Made by a program: the position numbers and the translations under genes. 48,229 bases of DNA from Acidobacteriota bacterium. Its GTDB lineage: Bacteria; Acidobacteriota; Terriglobia; Bryobacterales; Bryobacteraceae. Of this stretch, positions 15,888 to 24,900 are shown in pieces (positions within the stretch are counted from its first letter, which is position 1; the number at the start of each line of letters is the position of its first letter). The notes under the pieces were generated by a model. It made no database searches and was not told the origin of the DNA. It saw nothing but the letters and a program-made list of their open reading frames with translations. The DNA lies in assembly GCA_023436715.1 (NCBI GenBank), contig JAEZIJ010000230.1:1-48229 (forward strand). The letters run 5' to 3'.

Positions 15888-16423
15888 GCATCGAGTTCCA
15901 GTGGGACAATCCGGACAAGATCGTCAGCGAAGTCACGCGGATGCTCGGCGACCGCGGGCAGGCCATCCGTGGAATCCCGGAACTGGCGGTCCGCCGCGGC
16001 ACATTCGAGCTGCTGAAGCTGGTGCAGTCCAAGGTCCCCAAGGTCACCTCCACGCTGGTTCGATCGATATCGGCCGCGGTGAAGCGGATCTCGGCCGACA
16101 TCGTCGAAGGCAAGGTTGGGACCTGGCTGGAGTACGCGCGCTACATCGAGTACGGAACGGGTATCTACGGACCGCTGAAGCGGCCCATCACAATCGCGGC
16201 GAAGTCCAAGCGTGGGCTGTTCTGGGGGGCCTATGCCCAGGACGGCAAGGCCATCGTCCGGCGCCGAGTGCAGATCAAGGGCATGCAACCGCGGTCGCCT
16301 TTCGGCCAGGCGGTGGCTGAATTTATCCCGCGGTACATCGAGATCATCACCGAGGAAATCTCTCGTGAGGCGCAAGGGGCGGCCCCGACTCGCCTCAGAG
16401 ATGAACGGGGAAGATTCATATGA
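15884..16423 (+). CDS. HK97 gp10-like tail-completion protein
   Basis: A 179-residue protein. Residues ~25-80 are a helical region and ~75-95 contain the family signature WLEYARYIEYGTGIYG. The C-terminal ~40 residues are helical with a basic tail. The gp10 family caps or completes the tail/neck. It overlaps both neighbours by four bases. Confidence 0.8.
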   Translation: MSIEFQWDNPDKIVSEVTRMLGDRGQAIRGIPELAVRRGTFELLKLVQSKVPKVTSTLVRSISAAVKRISADIVEGKVGTWLEYARYIEYGTGIYGPLKRPITIAAKSKRGLFWGAYAQDGKAIVRRRVQIKGMQPRSPFGQAVAEFIPRYIEIITEEISREAQGAAPTRLRDERGRFI

Positions 16424-16893
16424 GCGATCTCTATACGGACCTCGAAGCGGCGATCATCGCGATCCTGCGCGGCGCTGCTGGCCTGGACGAAGTGAAGACT
16501 TTCGAGTCCAACGTGCGCGAATGCCTCTTCACAGGGGACAAGATGTCACAGGGATTCCGCGGCGACGAGCTGCCGGCGATCGCCGTGACGGCCGAGCTGG
16601 AGCCTGTGAAGCGGGGGCCGTTCACCGCCGGCGAGGTCGAATTGACTATCCCGGTGAGCGCGATCGCGGTCTGCCGTGCGCAGCGGCCGACAGATGCGCG
16701 GACACAGGCGCGTGCTGTCCAGCTCGCGATTGAGAGCGTGCTGGATCAGGCTCGGAAATCCGATTCGGGGCTCGGCGCTAACACGATCGTGACCGGAGAA
16801 TTCGCATCGACCATCGTCGTCGTGCAGGAAAAGCCGCATTGCTTTGCAATCGGCGAAACGAAATTTCAGGTTTTGAAGGTCATCGACCTATGA
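16420..16893 (+). CDS. Putative tail terminator or tail-completion protein
   Basis: A 157-residue protein of mixed alpha/beta character. It begins with a helix MSDLYTDLEAAIIAILRG, then strands such as ELPAIAVTAELE and a C-terminal strand FAIGETKFQVLKV. Its place between gp10 and the tail tube is where siphophages encode the tail terminator (gpU-like). That role is inferred from position and length. Confidence 0.6.
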   Translation: MSDLYTDLEAAIIAILRGAAGLDEVKTFESNVRECLFTGDKMSQGFRGDELPAIAVTAELEPVKRGPFTAGEVELTIPVSAIAVCRAQRPTDARTQARAVQLAIESVLDQARKSDSGLGANTIVTGEFASTIVVVQEKPHCFAIGETKFQVLKVIDL

Positions 16894-16910
16894 ACGGGAG
16901 GGAAAAGTAG

Positions 16911-17927
16911 ATGCCGAAATCAATTATTGGCGGCTGGCGCGCGTTCAGCTTGCTGAAACAGGCAGCCATCGCCACTGCGCAACCGATTGCCACTCGCGTG
17001 AACTATGAGGGCGAGCCGGCCGAACCGGGGATCGCCAATCACTACGTGAATGACAACGAGGTGAACGGCGAGCTTCTGCCCACGGACCACCGCATTCTGA
17101 ACAAGAAGCTGGAGTTCAAGCACAAGACCAAGGCGTTTCCCCACGTTGTGGGCCTGTTCGCCTCGATGGCGATGGGCAAGGACACTTCGACCGCGATCGG
17201 AGCCACCTTGGCCTACAAGCACAAGATCGAGATCGATAAGGATATCGTTGAGCTGCCTTACCGCACGATGGTCGAGAACGATGGCGACACACAGAAGGTG
17301 TTCCCAGGCATCGCGTGCGTCGGATTCACGCTGAGCGGTCAGCGGGATGGGTTCGTCGAGTTCGAGGCGGACCTCGTCGGCCGCGGCGGCGAGGCCGTAG
17401 ACGCTACCGCCAAACCTCCCACGGCCGCGGAGACGTACTTGTGCTATCAGGACGTGACCCTCACCAAAGGCGGTGCATACGACGGCACAACGGTGACCGG
17501 TGGGACTCCGATCCACGCGGAGGTGAAGTCGTTCAAGTTCGCTTTCAAGAACGGCGGCAAGGGTGTGTACTTTCTCGGCGATGGCACTGGCCTGATTGCC
17601 CAGGTGCGGCGCGGCGGCAACAAGTACACGGTGGAGTTTGAGGCCGAGATCGAGCTCGAAGACCAGTCCCACCGGACGGACCTACTGGGCGGCGCGGAGT
17701 TCGTTCTACACATGCCGATTGTGGGCGGCCTGGCGAACGGAACGGCGCGGTACACGGTGGAGGTCATTCTGCCGCGTGCGATCTACCGCGAGGTGAAGAA
17801 GGGTGTCGATGACGGCATCCTGAAGGTCGCATGCAAGTTCGGAGTGCTCTCCGATCCAGTGCATGGCGGCCTGATCATCAATGTCATCAACCTGCAGCAG
17901 GCCAGCTATCTTGCGGCGGCCGCGTAG
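16911..17927 (+). CDS. Major tail tube protein
   Basis: A 338-residue protein, mostly beta strand, consistent with a tail tube protomer carrying an added domain: N-terminal residues ~1-170, then a region ~180-270 with FKFAFKNGGKG and EFEAEIELEDQSHRTD, and a C-terminal VILPRAIYREV. GGAGGG lies 11 nt upstream. It precedes the two chaperone frames and the tape measure, the canonical siphovirus order. Confidence 0.75.
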   Translation: MPKSIIGGWRAFSLLKQAAIATAQPIATRVNYEGEPAEPGIANHYVNDNEVNGELLPTDHRILNKKLEFKHKTKAFPHVVGLFASMAMGKDTSTAIGATLAYKHKIEIDKDIVELPYRTMVENDGDTQKVFPGIACVGFTLSGQRDGFVEFEADLVGRGGEAVDATAKPPTAAETYLCYQDVTLTKGGAYDGTTVTGGTPIHAEVKSFKFAFKNGGKGVYFLGDGTGLIAQVRRGGNKYTVEFEAEIELEDQSHRTDLLGGAEFVLHMPIVGGLANGTARYTVEVILPRAIYREVKKGVDDGILKVACKFGVLSDPVHGGLIINVINLQQASYLAAAA

Positions 17928-17942
17928 GACGGCTGCTGAACC

Positions 17943-17966
17943 GCGGGCCGCCCAAGCGCGGCCCGC
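17943..17966 (+). terminator. GC hairpin between tail tube and chaperone genes
   Basis: GCGGGCCGC (17943-17951) and GCGGCCCGC (17958-17966) pair over 9 bp with a 6-nt loop. No T-run follows. It could lower downstream transcription so that the tube protein is made in excess over chaperones and tape measure. Confidence 0.5.
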
Positions 17967-17993
17967 ACGATTTCAACTATAGAGGAGAGGCAA

Positions 17994-18413
17994 ATGGCAA
18001 AAGCATTCGCAACGAGAGTCCGCATCCCGATTCCGGTCGGCGATGAAACTGTGGTGATGATCTGCCGGCGGCCGAGCGCCGAGGAACTGAATAAGTTCCT
18101 TTCCGCACGGTTCCAGGCAAAGGGGCGCAAGGTCCAGACGCATCTGTACGAGGCGCGCGAAGCGTTGATCGACAAGGTGCTCATCGACGTCGAGAACGCC
18201 GACTATGAGGCTCCCGACGGAACCTTCCGTCCGCTCAACGCCCGCACGGAGTTGACCGTCGAAGAGAACACATTCTGTTCGGGAATTCTCGGCCGGCAAG
18301 TCCAGACCTGGAAGGATCTGATCCCGCTGAGCTGGAAGAGCTCGGCGGCGATGCACTTTGAAGACCCGGCGCCCGAGGCCGGTGAGGAGGGCGCCGAAAG
18401 AAAAAACTCCTAG
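17994..18413 (+). CDS. Tail assembly chaperone, short form (G-like)
   Basis: A 139-residue acidic protein behind AGAGGAGAGG. It lies between the tail tube and tape measure genes, where siphophages encode G/GT chaperones. Its last codons carry the slippery sequence A AAA AAC (18401-18407), three codons before the TAG stop. Ordinary translation ends here. A fraction of ribosomes should slip back one base into the next frame. The short form binds tape measure during tail assembly in lambda-like phages. Confidence 0.75.
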   Translation: MAKAFATRVRIPIPVGDETVVMICRRPSAEELNKFLSARFQAKGRKVQTHLYEAREALIDKVLIDVENADYEAPDGTFRPLNARTELTVEENTFCSGILGRQVQTWKDLIPLSWKSSAAMHFEDPAPEAGEEGAERKNS

Positions 18414-18730
18414 TGCTCGTCCAGGATTACCTGGAGAGCGACTTCGAGAAGATCGCAAAGGAATGCGCGGAATGTCCGGCTGGAGAAAACGATCACGACG
18501 AGGAAGGCTACTGCTCGGTGTGCAAGCTGAAGTCCCTCGAATACCGATTCCCGACCGAGTTTCGCGAATGGGTAGCGAACCTGGAGAGGCTGTACCTGTG
18601 GGTGAAGGCCGGCTATCCGCTCCGGGCGTACGAACTGGAATTCGAGGGGTGGCAGGCGCTGGCGATGATCACCAGGTACCGCGAGGTGAAGGACTTCGAA
18701 GCCCTAGCGCGCAGCCAACGAGCCGTATGA
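17994..18730 (+). CDS. Tail assembly chaperone, long form by -1 frameshift (GT-like)
   Basis: If ribosomes slip at 18401-18407, codons continue as CTC CTA GTG CTC (from 18407) into the 18413-18730 frame, giving a ~245-residue fusion. The T-like part (~105 residues) has four cysteines in two pairs (KECAEC, CSVCK), suggesting a small metal-binding knuckle. It contains helical segments including FREWVANLERLYLWVK. A GTG at 18413 overlapping the upstream TAG could also start a stand-alone product, but no ribosome-binding site fits it better than frameshifting. Confidence 0.7.
18384..18407 (+). promoter_or_regulatory. Programmed -1 frameshift signal: SD-like element and A AAA AAC
   Basis: The heptamer A AAA AAC sits exactly in the 0 frame (18401-18407). 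An SD-like GAGGAGG (18384-18390) ends 10 nt upstream, the same kind of spacing as the stimulatory SD in the E. coli dnaX frameshift. The zero-frame stop follows one codon later, and the -1 frame is open for 107 codons. Confidence 0.8.
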
Positions 18731-18903
18731 CGGCGATCAGCACATCGAGTGCTGCGATCAGTAACCAGCGGCCGGCGGAAACCGCAAGCCGGGCGACTCC
18801 GGCCGCAACCCAGAACACGAGCAGGATCAGCGCGGCGATGAAGAGGTACCAGAACACCATCTCCAGTATGGTCGGCACCGAGGACCAGGTCAATGGCGAG
18901 TAA
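18727..18903 (+). CDS. Doubtful small ORF before the tape measure, with an antisense membrane-like frame
   Basis: On the plus strand a 58-residue frame starts in an ATGA overlap with the chaperone and overlaps the tape-measure start, as operon genes do. Its product is A/T/S-rich and unlike a known protein. The opposite strand (18669-18917) reads as a convincing two-helix membrane protein (MVFWYLFIAALILLVFWVAA). Both share GC-rich third positions, so codon bias cannot decide. Either may be real; neither is proven. Confidence 0.3.
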   Translation: MTAISTSSAAISNQRPAETASRATPAATQNTSRISAAMKRYQNTISSMVGTEDQVNGE

Positions 18904-21577
18904 TACCGTCGAAGCAACGCTGCGATCGAAGTTCGAGGACGGGATCTCTAAGGGCGTGAAGCAGACGCAGGCCGTGCTCGACCAGACCTTTTCAGCGATG
19001 ACCAGCAGCGGAGCGGTACTCGGCTCCGGAATCCAGCGCGTGTTCGAAGGCATGCTGGGACACCTGCAGCGATGGCGCGAGCAGCTCAGCCAGTCGGCGA
19101 ACGAAAGTGAGAGCGGATTTCGCCGCATCGGGTTGGGGTCCGCGGCGATGGCGTTGGCTGTTGCGGTGGGGATCGCTGGCGCGATCAAGGCATTGGGCGG
19201 GTTCCTGATCGAACTGAGCAAAGAAGCCTCGACGATCACCGAACTGAAAGTAGCCTTCGAAGGGCTCGTCGGCTCTGGGGCCAAAGCTTCAGCGCTGCTG
19301 AAGGAGCTAAAGGCGGCGACTGAGGGATTGGTCGGCACAACCGACATTCTCCGTAACGCGAATCGCGTACTTTCGAGCGGCATTCCACTTACGAGTGAGC
19401 AGTACGTTCGGCTGACCGAGAATATCTCCCGCTTAGCAAAGGCCTCGGGAACCGACCTAACCCAGGCACTCACCGCGACGACGGATGCACTGATACGGGG
19501 CAACGCTCGGGGGCTGCAAGCAATCGGCATTCACATCAACGTCAAGGATGCCGTTTCGCAGCTTGCCGTTCAAATGGGCATGGGAGCGAACGCGATGGCC
19601 GACCTCACCAAGCTCCAGGTGTTTTACCTCGAACTGCTCGAAAAGACCGATGCTGCGGTACGCAAGCTGCCTCCTGGAATGATTACCTTGGAGGACGCCT
19701 CGATTCGGGTAGAACGGGCCTGGCGCGGATACCTGTTGACGTTCGGAGAAGCGGTCAACCGGTCCGGCGTCGTGCAGGAGGTTCTCAATCGGATCACCCT
19801 GCGGCTGTTGACCCTGGCAGCCGGAGGCAAAGATGTGGACGAACTCTCACTGGCCGTGAACCGCTTTATTATTTCCGCCGTGCGCGGGTTCGCCAGCTTC
19901 ATGGAAGTGCTGTCCGTCTTCTCTTACATCTGGGACACGGTTTGGGGTGCAGTTAAGCTGGTGGTCTATTCTGCCGGATCACTAATCGCCGATACGCTGT
20001 TCATGATTCTGAAGGGCATCGTGCTCTTAGCCGAGGCGGGTGCCAAGTTGCCCGGCGTGGTGGGAAACCAGTTTGAAGCCATCATTCCCTCATTGAAGGC
20101 TATGGAAAAATGGATCGGCGTGGCGCAGAGCACCTATAAGGAGGGCGTAAAAGGAGCCTTTAGCGGATTCGGTGAAGGTGCCAAGAAGGCACAAGAGATG
20201 GCATCTTCGGCTCGACAGCTCGCCGCCGACTTGGAGACGTACTCCGGAACGGTCCTTACTGGCGCGCGCGGAACGAAGCAACAGGGAGATGCGGCCGGAG
20301 ATGCCGCTGCGAACCAACAGAAGCTTAATGAGCAGCTCAAGACCTATCACGATTTGCTCGTCCAGATTTCCCTCCGTAATGCGACTCCGGAAGAGCGGGC
20401 GGCGGCGCAGTTCACCGCCGATTGGGAGGCAATCGAAAAGCTCACGATGATCGGAACCGAGCGGCGCGCCGCGCTGCAACGCGCGGCCCAGGACGCATAC
20501 ATCCGCTCGCTTGAGGAGATTGATCGTAAGGCCGAGGAAGAGACGCGTCAGCACCAACTGGCGATGGGTGAAATGGAACTGGAGGGCCAGCAGCGCCGCG
20601 CGAAGCAGATGATCGCCTTCCTGGATCTCATCTATTTGGCTCCGGTAAAGGCCCAGGCGGAAGCTGAACGGAAGGCGAAGGATGAAGCACAAAAAGCCGC
20701 CAGCGCTACGGAGGCTATGGCGCGGGCAATCGAGCTCTCGCGCAAAGGAAAGATCGGCCGGAACGTCGGCTCCGACGCGCTCCAATATCAGGCGGAGCTT
20801 GAGCGCACGATGCGGACCCGCCTCGATGAGTTGAACTCCCGGCCGAATCGCTCGATGGAAGACATCAACGAGATCGTCCGGCTGAGTACGGAACTCGAAA
20901 AACTCCAGCGGATGAACCTGAGCCCGCTAGGCCGCCAGATAGCTGAATTGGGCGAACAAGCCAGTCGGCTGAACGAACTCAAGATGGACGGTTTCCGTGG
21001 CGTTCTCCAAGCGCTCAAAGACAACGTCATCGAATTCGCCAGCCAAGCTGGCCAGGCATTCTCCGCGTTCTTCTCTGACCTGGTCAGCGGACAGGAAAAC
21101 TCCGCCAAGAAGTTCCTGGCCGCATTCCTCGGCATGATCGGTCAGGTGATTACCAACGTAGGCGTGATGATGTTGACTCTTGGGACCGCCGAGTTGTTGG
21201 CATCGTGGGGCTTTGGTGTATGGGCGGGCGGAGCCAATCCGGCCCACGCAAAAGCGATGATCGTGAAAGGCGCCGCACTCGCCGCTCTAGGCGGCATTAT
21301 GCAGGGTGCCGCATCGGGTCTCGCTGGCACCAATCAGGCTGGCGCCGGTGGCTCATTCCAGGAAAACGTTCCGCGGCCGACATCGGCGAATCAGGTGCAA
21401 GTCATCCAGGTCGGCGCGGCCGGCCGGGCCCAGAATCCCGGCCAGGCCAGCCAACCACAGGTCTACGGGGAACTGCGCGTGAAGGTCGAGCCGCCGAAGG
21501 GCTGGGTGGTCAGCGAGATCAAAGACGCGTATCGGAACAACAACGCGACGTTGCGCACGGTGATACAGAATGCCTGA
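18893..21577 (+). CDS. Tail tape measure protein
   Basis: An 894-residue protein. Long helical stretches surround hydrophobic segments at ~80-105, ~330-400 (VWGAVKLVVYSAGSLIADTL) and ~740-800. A coiled middle (~540-700) is rich in A/E/R/Q. The glycine/alanine-rich end carries an amphipathic tail. By the usual 1.5 angstrom per residue rule this predicts a tail of roughly 130 nm. It sits directly after the chaperones and before the tip genes and overlaps both sides. Confidence 0.85.
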   Translation: MASNTVEATLRSKFEDGISKGVKQTQAVLDQTFSAMTSSGAVLGSGIQRVFEGMLGHLQRWREQLSQSANESESGFRRIGLGSAAMALAVAVGIAGAIKALGGFLIELSKEASTITELKVAFEGLVGSGAKASALLKELKAATEGLVGTTDILRNANRVLSSGIPLTSEQYVRLTENISRLAKASGTDLTQALTATTDALIRGNARGLQAIGIHINVKDAVSQLAVQMGMGANAMADLTKLQVFYLELLEKTDAAVRKLPPGMITLEDASIRVERAWRGYLLTFGEAVNRSGVVQEVLNRITLRLLTLAAGGKDVDELSLAVNRFIISAVRGFASFMEVLSVFSYIWDTVWGAVKLVVYSAGSLIADTLFMILKGIVLLAEAGAKLPGVVGNQFEAIIPSLKAMEKWIGVAQSTYKEGVKGAFSGFGEGAKKAQEMASSARQLAADLETYSGTVLTGARGTKQQGDAAGDAAANQQKLNEQLKTYHDLLVQISLRNATPEERAAAQFTADWEAIEKLTMIGTERRAALQRAAQDAYIRSLEEIDRKAEEETRQHQLAMGEMELEGQQRRAKQMIAFLDLIYLAPVKAQAEAERKAKDEAQKAASATEAMARAIELSRKGKIGRNVGSDALQYQAELERTMRTRLDELNSRPNRSMEDINEIVRLSTELEKLQRMNLSPLGRQIAELGEQASRLNELKMDGFRGVLQALKDNVIEFASQAGQAFSAFFSDLVSGQENSAKKFLAAFLGMIGQVITNVGVMMLTLGTAELLASWGFGVWAGGANPAHAKAMIVKGAALAALGGIMQGAASGLAGTNQAGAGGSFQENVPRPTSANQVQVIQVGAAGRAQNPGQASQPQVYGELRVKVEPPKGWVVSEIKDAYRNNNATLRTVIQNA

Positions 21578-21929
21578 TTTCCCGACTACTCGCAAGCCCG
21601 ATTACCCTCTCGAAGAAACGCCGGCCGAGCCGGAAGTGCTGATCTCAATCCACAAGGATGGTTCCGAGCAGCGGCGACTGAAGGGCGCGGGAAAGGGGCG
21701 GACTTTCCGGCTCTCGTTCGGCTCTTCGATGCCCCTAACAAACGCCGAGCGGGCCGCGATTCTCAACCATTTCTCCGGGCAAAACGGATCGGCGATCGCT
21801 TTCAACTGGCAGCATCCGGAGCGTACGGCAGAGACGTATTTGGTCCGTTACCTTGAGACGCCGAAATTTTCGCTCATCGGCTACAACTGCTATGAGGGCG
21901 AGGTGGCGCTGCAGGAGGTGCCAGCTTGA
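21570..21929 (+). CDS. Minor tail protein
   Basis: A 119-residue, mainly beta-strand protein. It opens with a proline-rich arm (PDFPTTRKPDYPLEE) and contains FRLSFGSSMPLTNAERAAIL and IAFNWQHPERT. It overlaps the tape measure by eight bases and the tip protein by four. Probably the distal-tail or M-like minor tail protein linking tube to tip. Confidence 0.6.
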   Translation: MPDFPTTRKPDYPLEETPAEPEVLISIHKDGSEQRRLKGAGKGRTFRLSFGSSMPLTNAERAAILNHFSGQNGSAIAFNWQHPERTAETYLVRYLETPKFSLIGYNCYEGEVALQEVPA

Positions 21930-24900
21930 TCCAGGTCTCTCCGGACTTAGGCGCAGCGATCCACAGCCCATCGAACCAGCCGCTCGACCTGTACGAGCTT
22001 TACCTCGATTCCGGCACGCTCTATTACGCCGACCAGGTGATCGCGTGGGGTGGCCGCCAATACCAGGCGGCCGTCGAGAGCCGCTCGGCGATCCGCCGCT
22101 ACGACGGCTCACAGTTCGACCGCGTAAGCGTCACCTTCTCGAACGTCAACCTGGGGATGGCCGCAACGCTCCTCACGAACGAAATCGAAGGCCGGCGCCT
22201 CATCATCCGCAAAATCGATCGTTCGGTTGCCTGGGACTCGGTTGTGCTGTTCAACGGCGAGATGGAGCGGCCGTCGAGCATCGGCGAGAAGACGTGCGCG
22301 ATCGAGGCGAAACAGATCGTCGGCAGCGTCGAACACGAAGCACCGGCACGGACATTTTCGACGTACTGCCCCTTTGAACCTGGCCAGTGGGAATGCGGAC
22401 AGCCCGCCGGCATTCCCTGCGACAAATCGTGGAGCCGATGCGTCGAACTGAATAACAGCGATCAGTACGGCGGTTTCCGCTTTGTGCCGCACAGCGGCAG
22501 CTACCAGTACCAGGAGATCACGAAAGAACGGTTCCTGCTGCTGTTCTCGAGAAAGAAAAAGAAGACGATCACCGCGAGCTTCAATGCTGTCGATGACACC
22601 CCTTACGATGTGCCGATTCCGCTGTGCTACGGCCGCGTACAAATAGCCGCGATCGACATACAGCATGAGGATCAGGGCGGTGTGACGAAGGCCCTGGCCG
22701 CCTTCTGCGCTGGCAAGGTACAGGACATCTTCTACCTGCGCGCGAACCAGACGGCCGTCGTCGATTACACCCTGCATCACGGCCACCTGGGCGCGCTGAA
22801 TCAGACCGACCCGAGGTTCCCGCATTCCTACCCGTACAACCTGGTGGCCTATGCCGGCGTGACGATCCCGTCTTCCGTCACCGCCACCGATCCGGCGCCT
22901 GAGATCACCGCGGTTGTGATGGGCAAGGGCGTATCGATATTCGGCCCCGGCGGCGAGTTTCTGGGATGGCGTTGGAGCGATAACCCTATCTGGTGCGTGC
23001 GCGATTTTATGGCGATCCCCTTGACCCAGGGAGGCATGGGCATTCCGGACGATTGGTTCGACGATGTCGTCAATTGCCAGGAGGCAGCTTACTGCGACGA
23101 GATCGTCACCGACCATACAAACTGCCAGAAAATCTACAACCCGCCTGATGTGCCGGAGGATGTGGACTATAAGCGCTACCGGTCTACCTCGGTGGATGGC
23201 CTTGATCCGGCACTGGATGGGCCGTACTACGACTATGCGCCGGGAGTCGATGACGACACGTCGCGAGTGCCGGTTCCCGTCCAGGTGAAGCGGTTCACGA
23301 TGAATGTGACGATCGCGAAGCAGGAGAAGGCGATCGACATTCTCTACAAGAAGCTGCTGGCGTCGTTTCGCGGGTACCTGACGTTTTCCAAGGAAGGAAA
23401 GATTCAGATCCGGTGTGAACGGCCGGTTCCGAATTCGACGCTTTTAGGGTCCATTGGCGCGGGAAGCTACGCGGCCGCATGCAAATCTGCGATCCAGTGC
23501 GCGCCGGGCGACATGGTGCTGCTCTCGCCATTTACCGCCTCAGCCGAGGCGCTCGTGGTCAGCCAGTCCGTTGGAACGAGCCTGCAGTTCACCGCCCCCA
23601 CTCAATATGCGCACGCCGCCGGCGACCAGGTAATGAAGATCGCGATGGCGTTCGACGACTCCAACGTGATCGGCAGTCTGGAGTATCCCCTCAGCGACCG
23701 GCAACCATCGACCAACAAGATCACAATCAGGTACGTCGACGCGCCGGCCGGCTTCGAGTCGCGCGAGCTGGAGGTGAACGATTACGAGCACCAGGCCAAG
23801 ATTCATCGAACTGAAAACGAGGACGTGGACGGCTCGGCGATCGACAGCTACTTCCAGGCCTGGCGCATCGGGCAATGGCGGCGTGCGAAGGCACGCGATC
23901 TCGGCAGGTTCTGCTCTTTCCGCGGCGACATCAAGGCGACGCTGTTGGAGATCGGAGACGTAATCGCGGTGTCAGGAACCGAGTGCGGCCTGCAGTGCGT
24001 GCCGTTCCGCGTGATCGAGTTGTCGTATGAAGAAAACGACGAGGTCAGCATACTCGGCCAGCTTTACTCGCTCGGGATCTACGACGACGTGGCGCCACAG
24101 ACGACGGTGACCGTGCCCGTCATCTTCAATCTGCCCACCATCCCCGGGCAGGAAATCCCCGGAGACCTCAGGCCGATAGGCGATCTACCGTTTCTCGTGG
24201 TGCAATCCGAGGACGGCCTTAACGCAATTTTCGACATCGAGTACGATCCGCCCAGCCCGGTCGGTGTGTTCACCGGTGTCACCGCGCACTGGGTGCCGGA
24301 CGGCGCGCCCAAGCCGGCCGCCGCAATGGATTTCGATTACCTCGGCGATCGTGCGGCCGCGGACGAGGCGCGGCACGGCAAATGCCGCTTCGTTGTTCCG
24401 GAGCCGCCCGATGCCGACGCGCCAGGCAGACTCTACCTGACGAAGCGCTCGAAATCCTACAAAGAAACGCTCGTGCTGCACGGCAACGAAGGCGCATCTC
24501 CAAGCGTGGAAGTCACAATACCGAAGGCTGGCACCGGGTCCGCGCCGAACGTCAAGGACACCACGACCGCGCGGGCCTGGTACAAGACCACCAGCGCGGG
24601 CCGCGTGTTCGGCTTCGAGGGGGTTGTTGTTCCGCCTGACAACTCCGCCAACTTCGGCGGCTGTGAGATTTACCTTCACTGGATCGAGGGATGGGACGGC
24701 GAGACGCCGATCTACGACCAGCGCTATCTTGGCATCGAGCGTACCGGACCCGAGGGCGGTGCGTGGCACGCGAACGAGCCCGGCTTCGAGCTGCGGGACA
24801 ACTACACTCAGCAGGTTGACGTGGTGTTCGTTTCCAAGAATCGCTTCGGCATCGAAGGCCCCCGCAATACTGCATTCATCGTGCGCGTGACCGTCACGAG

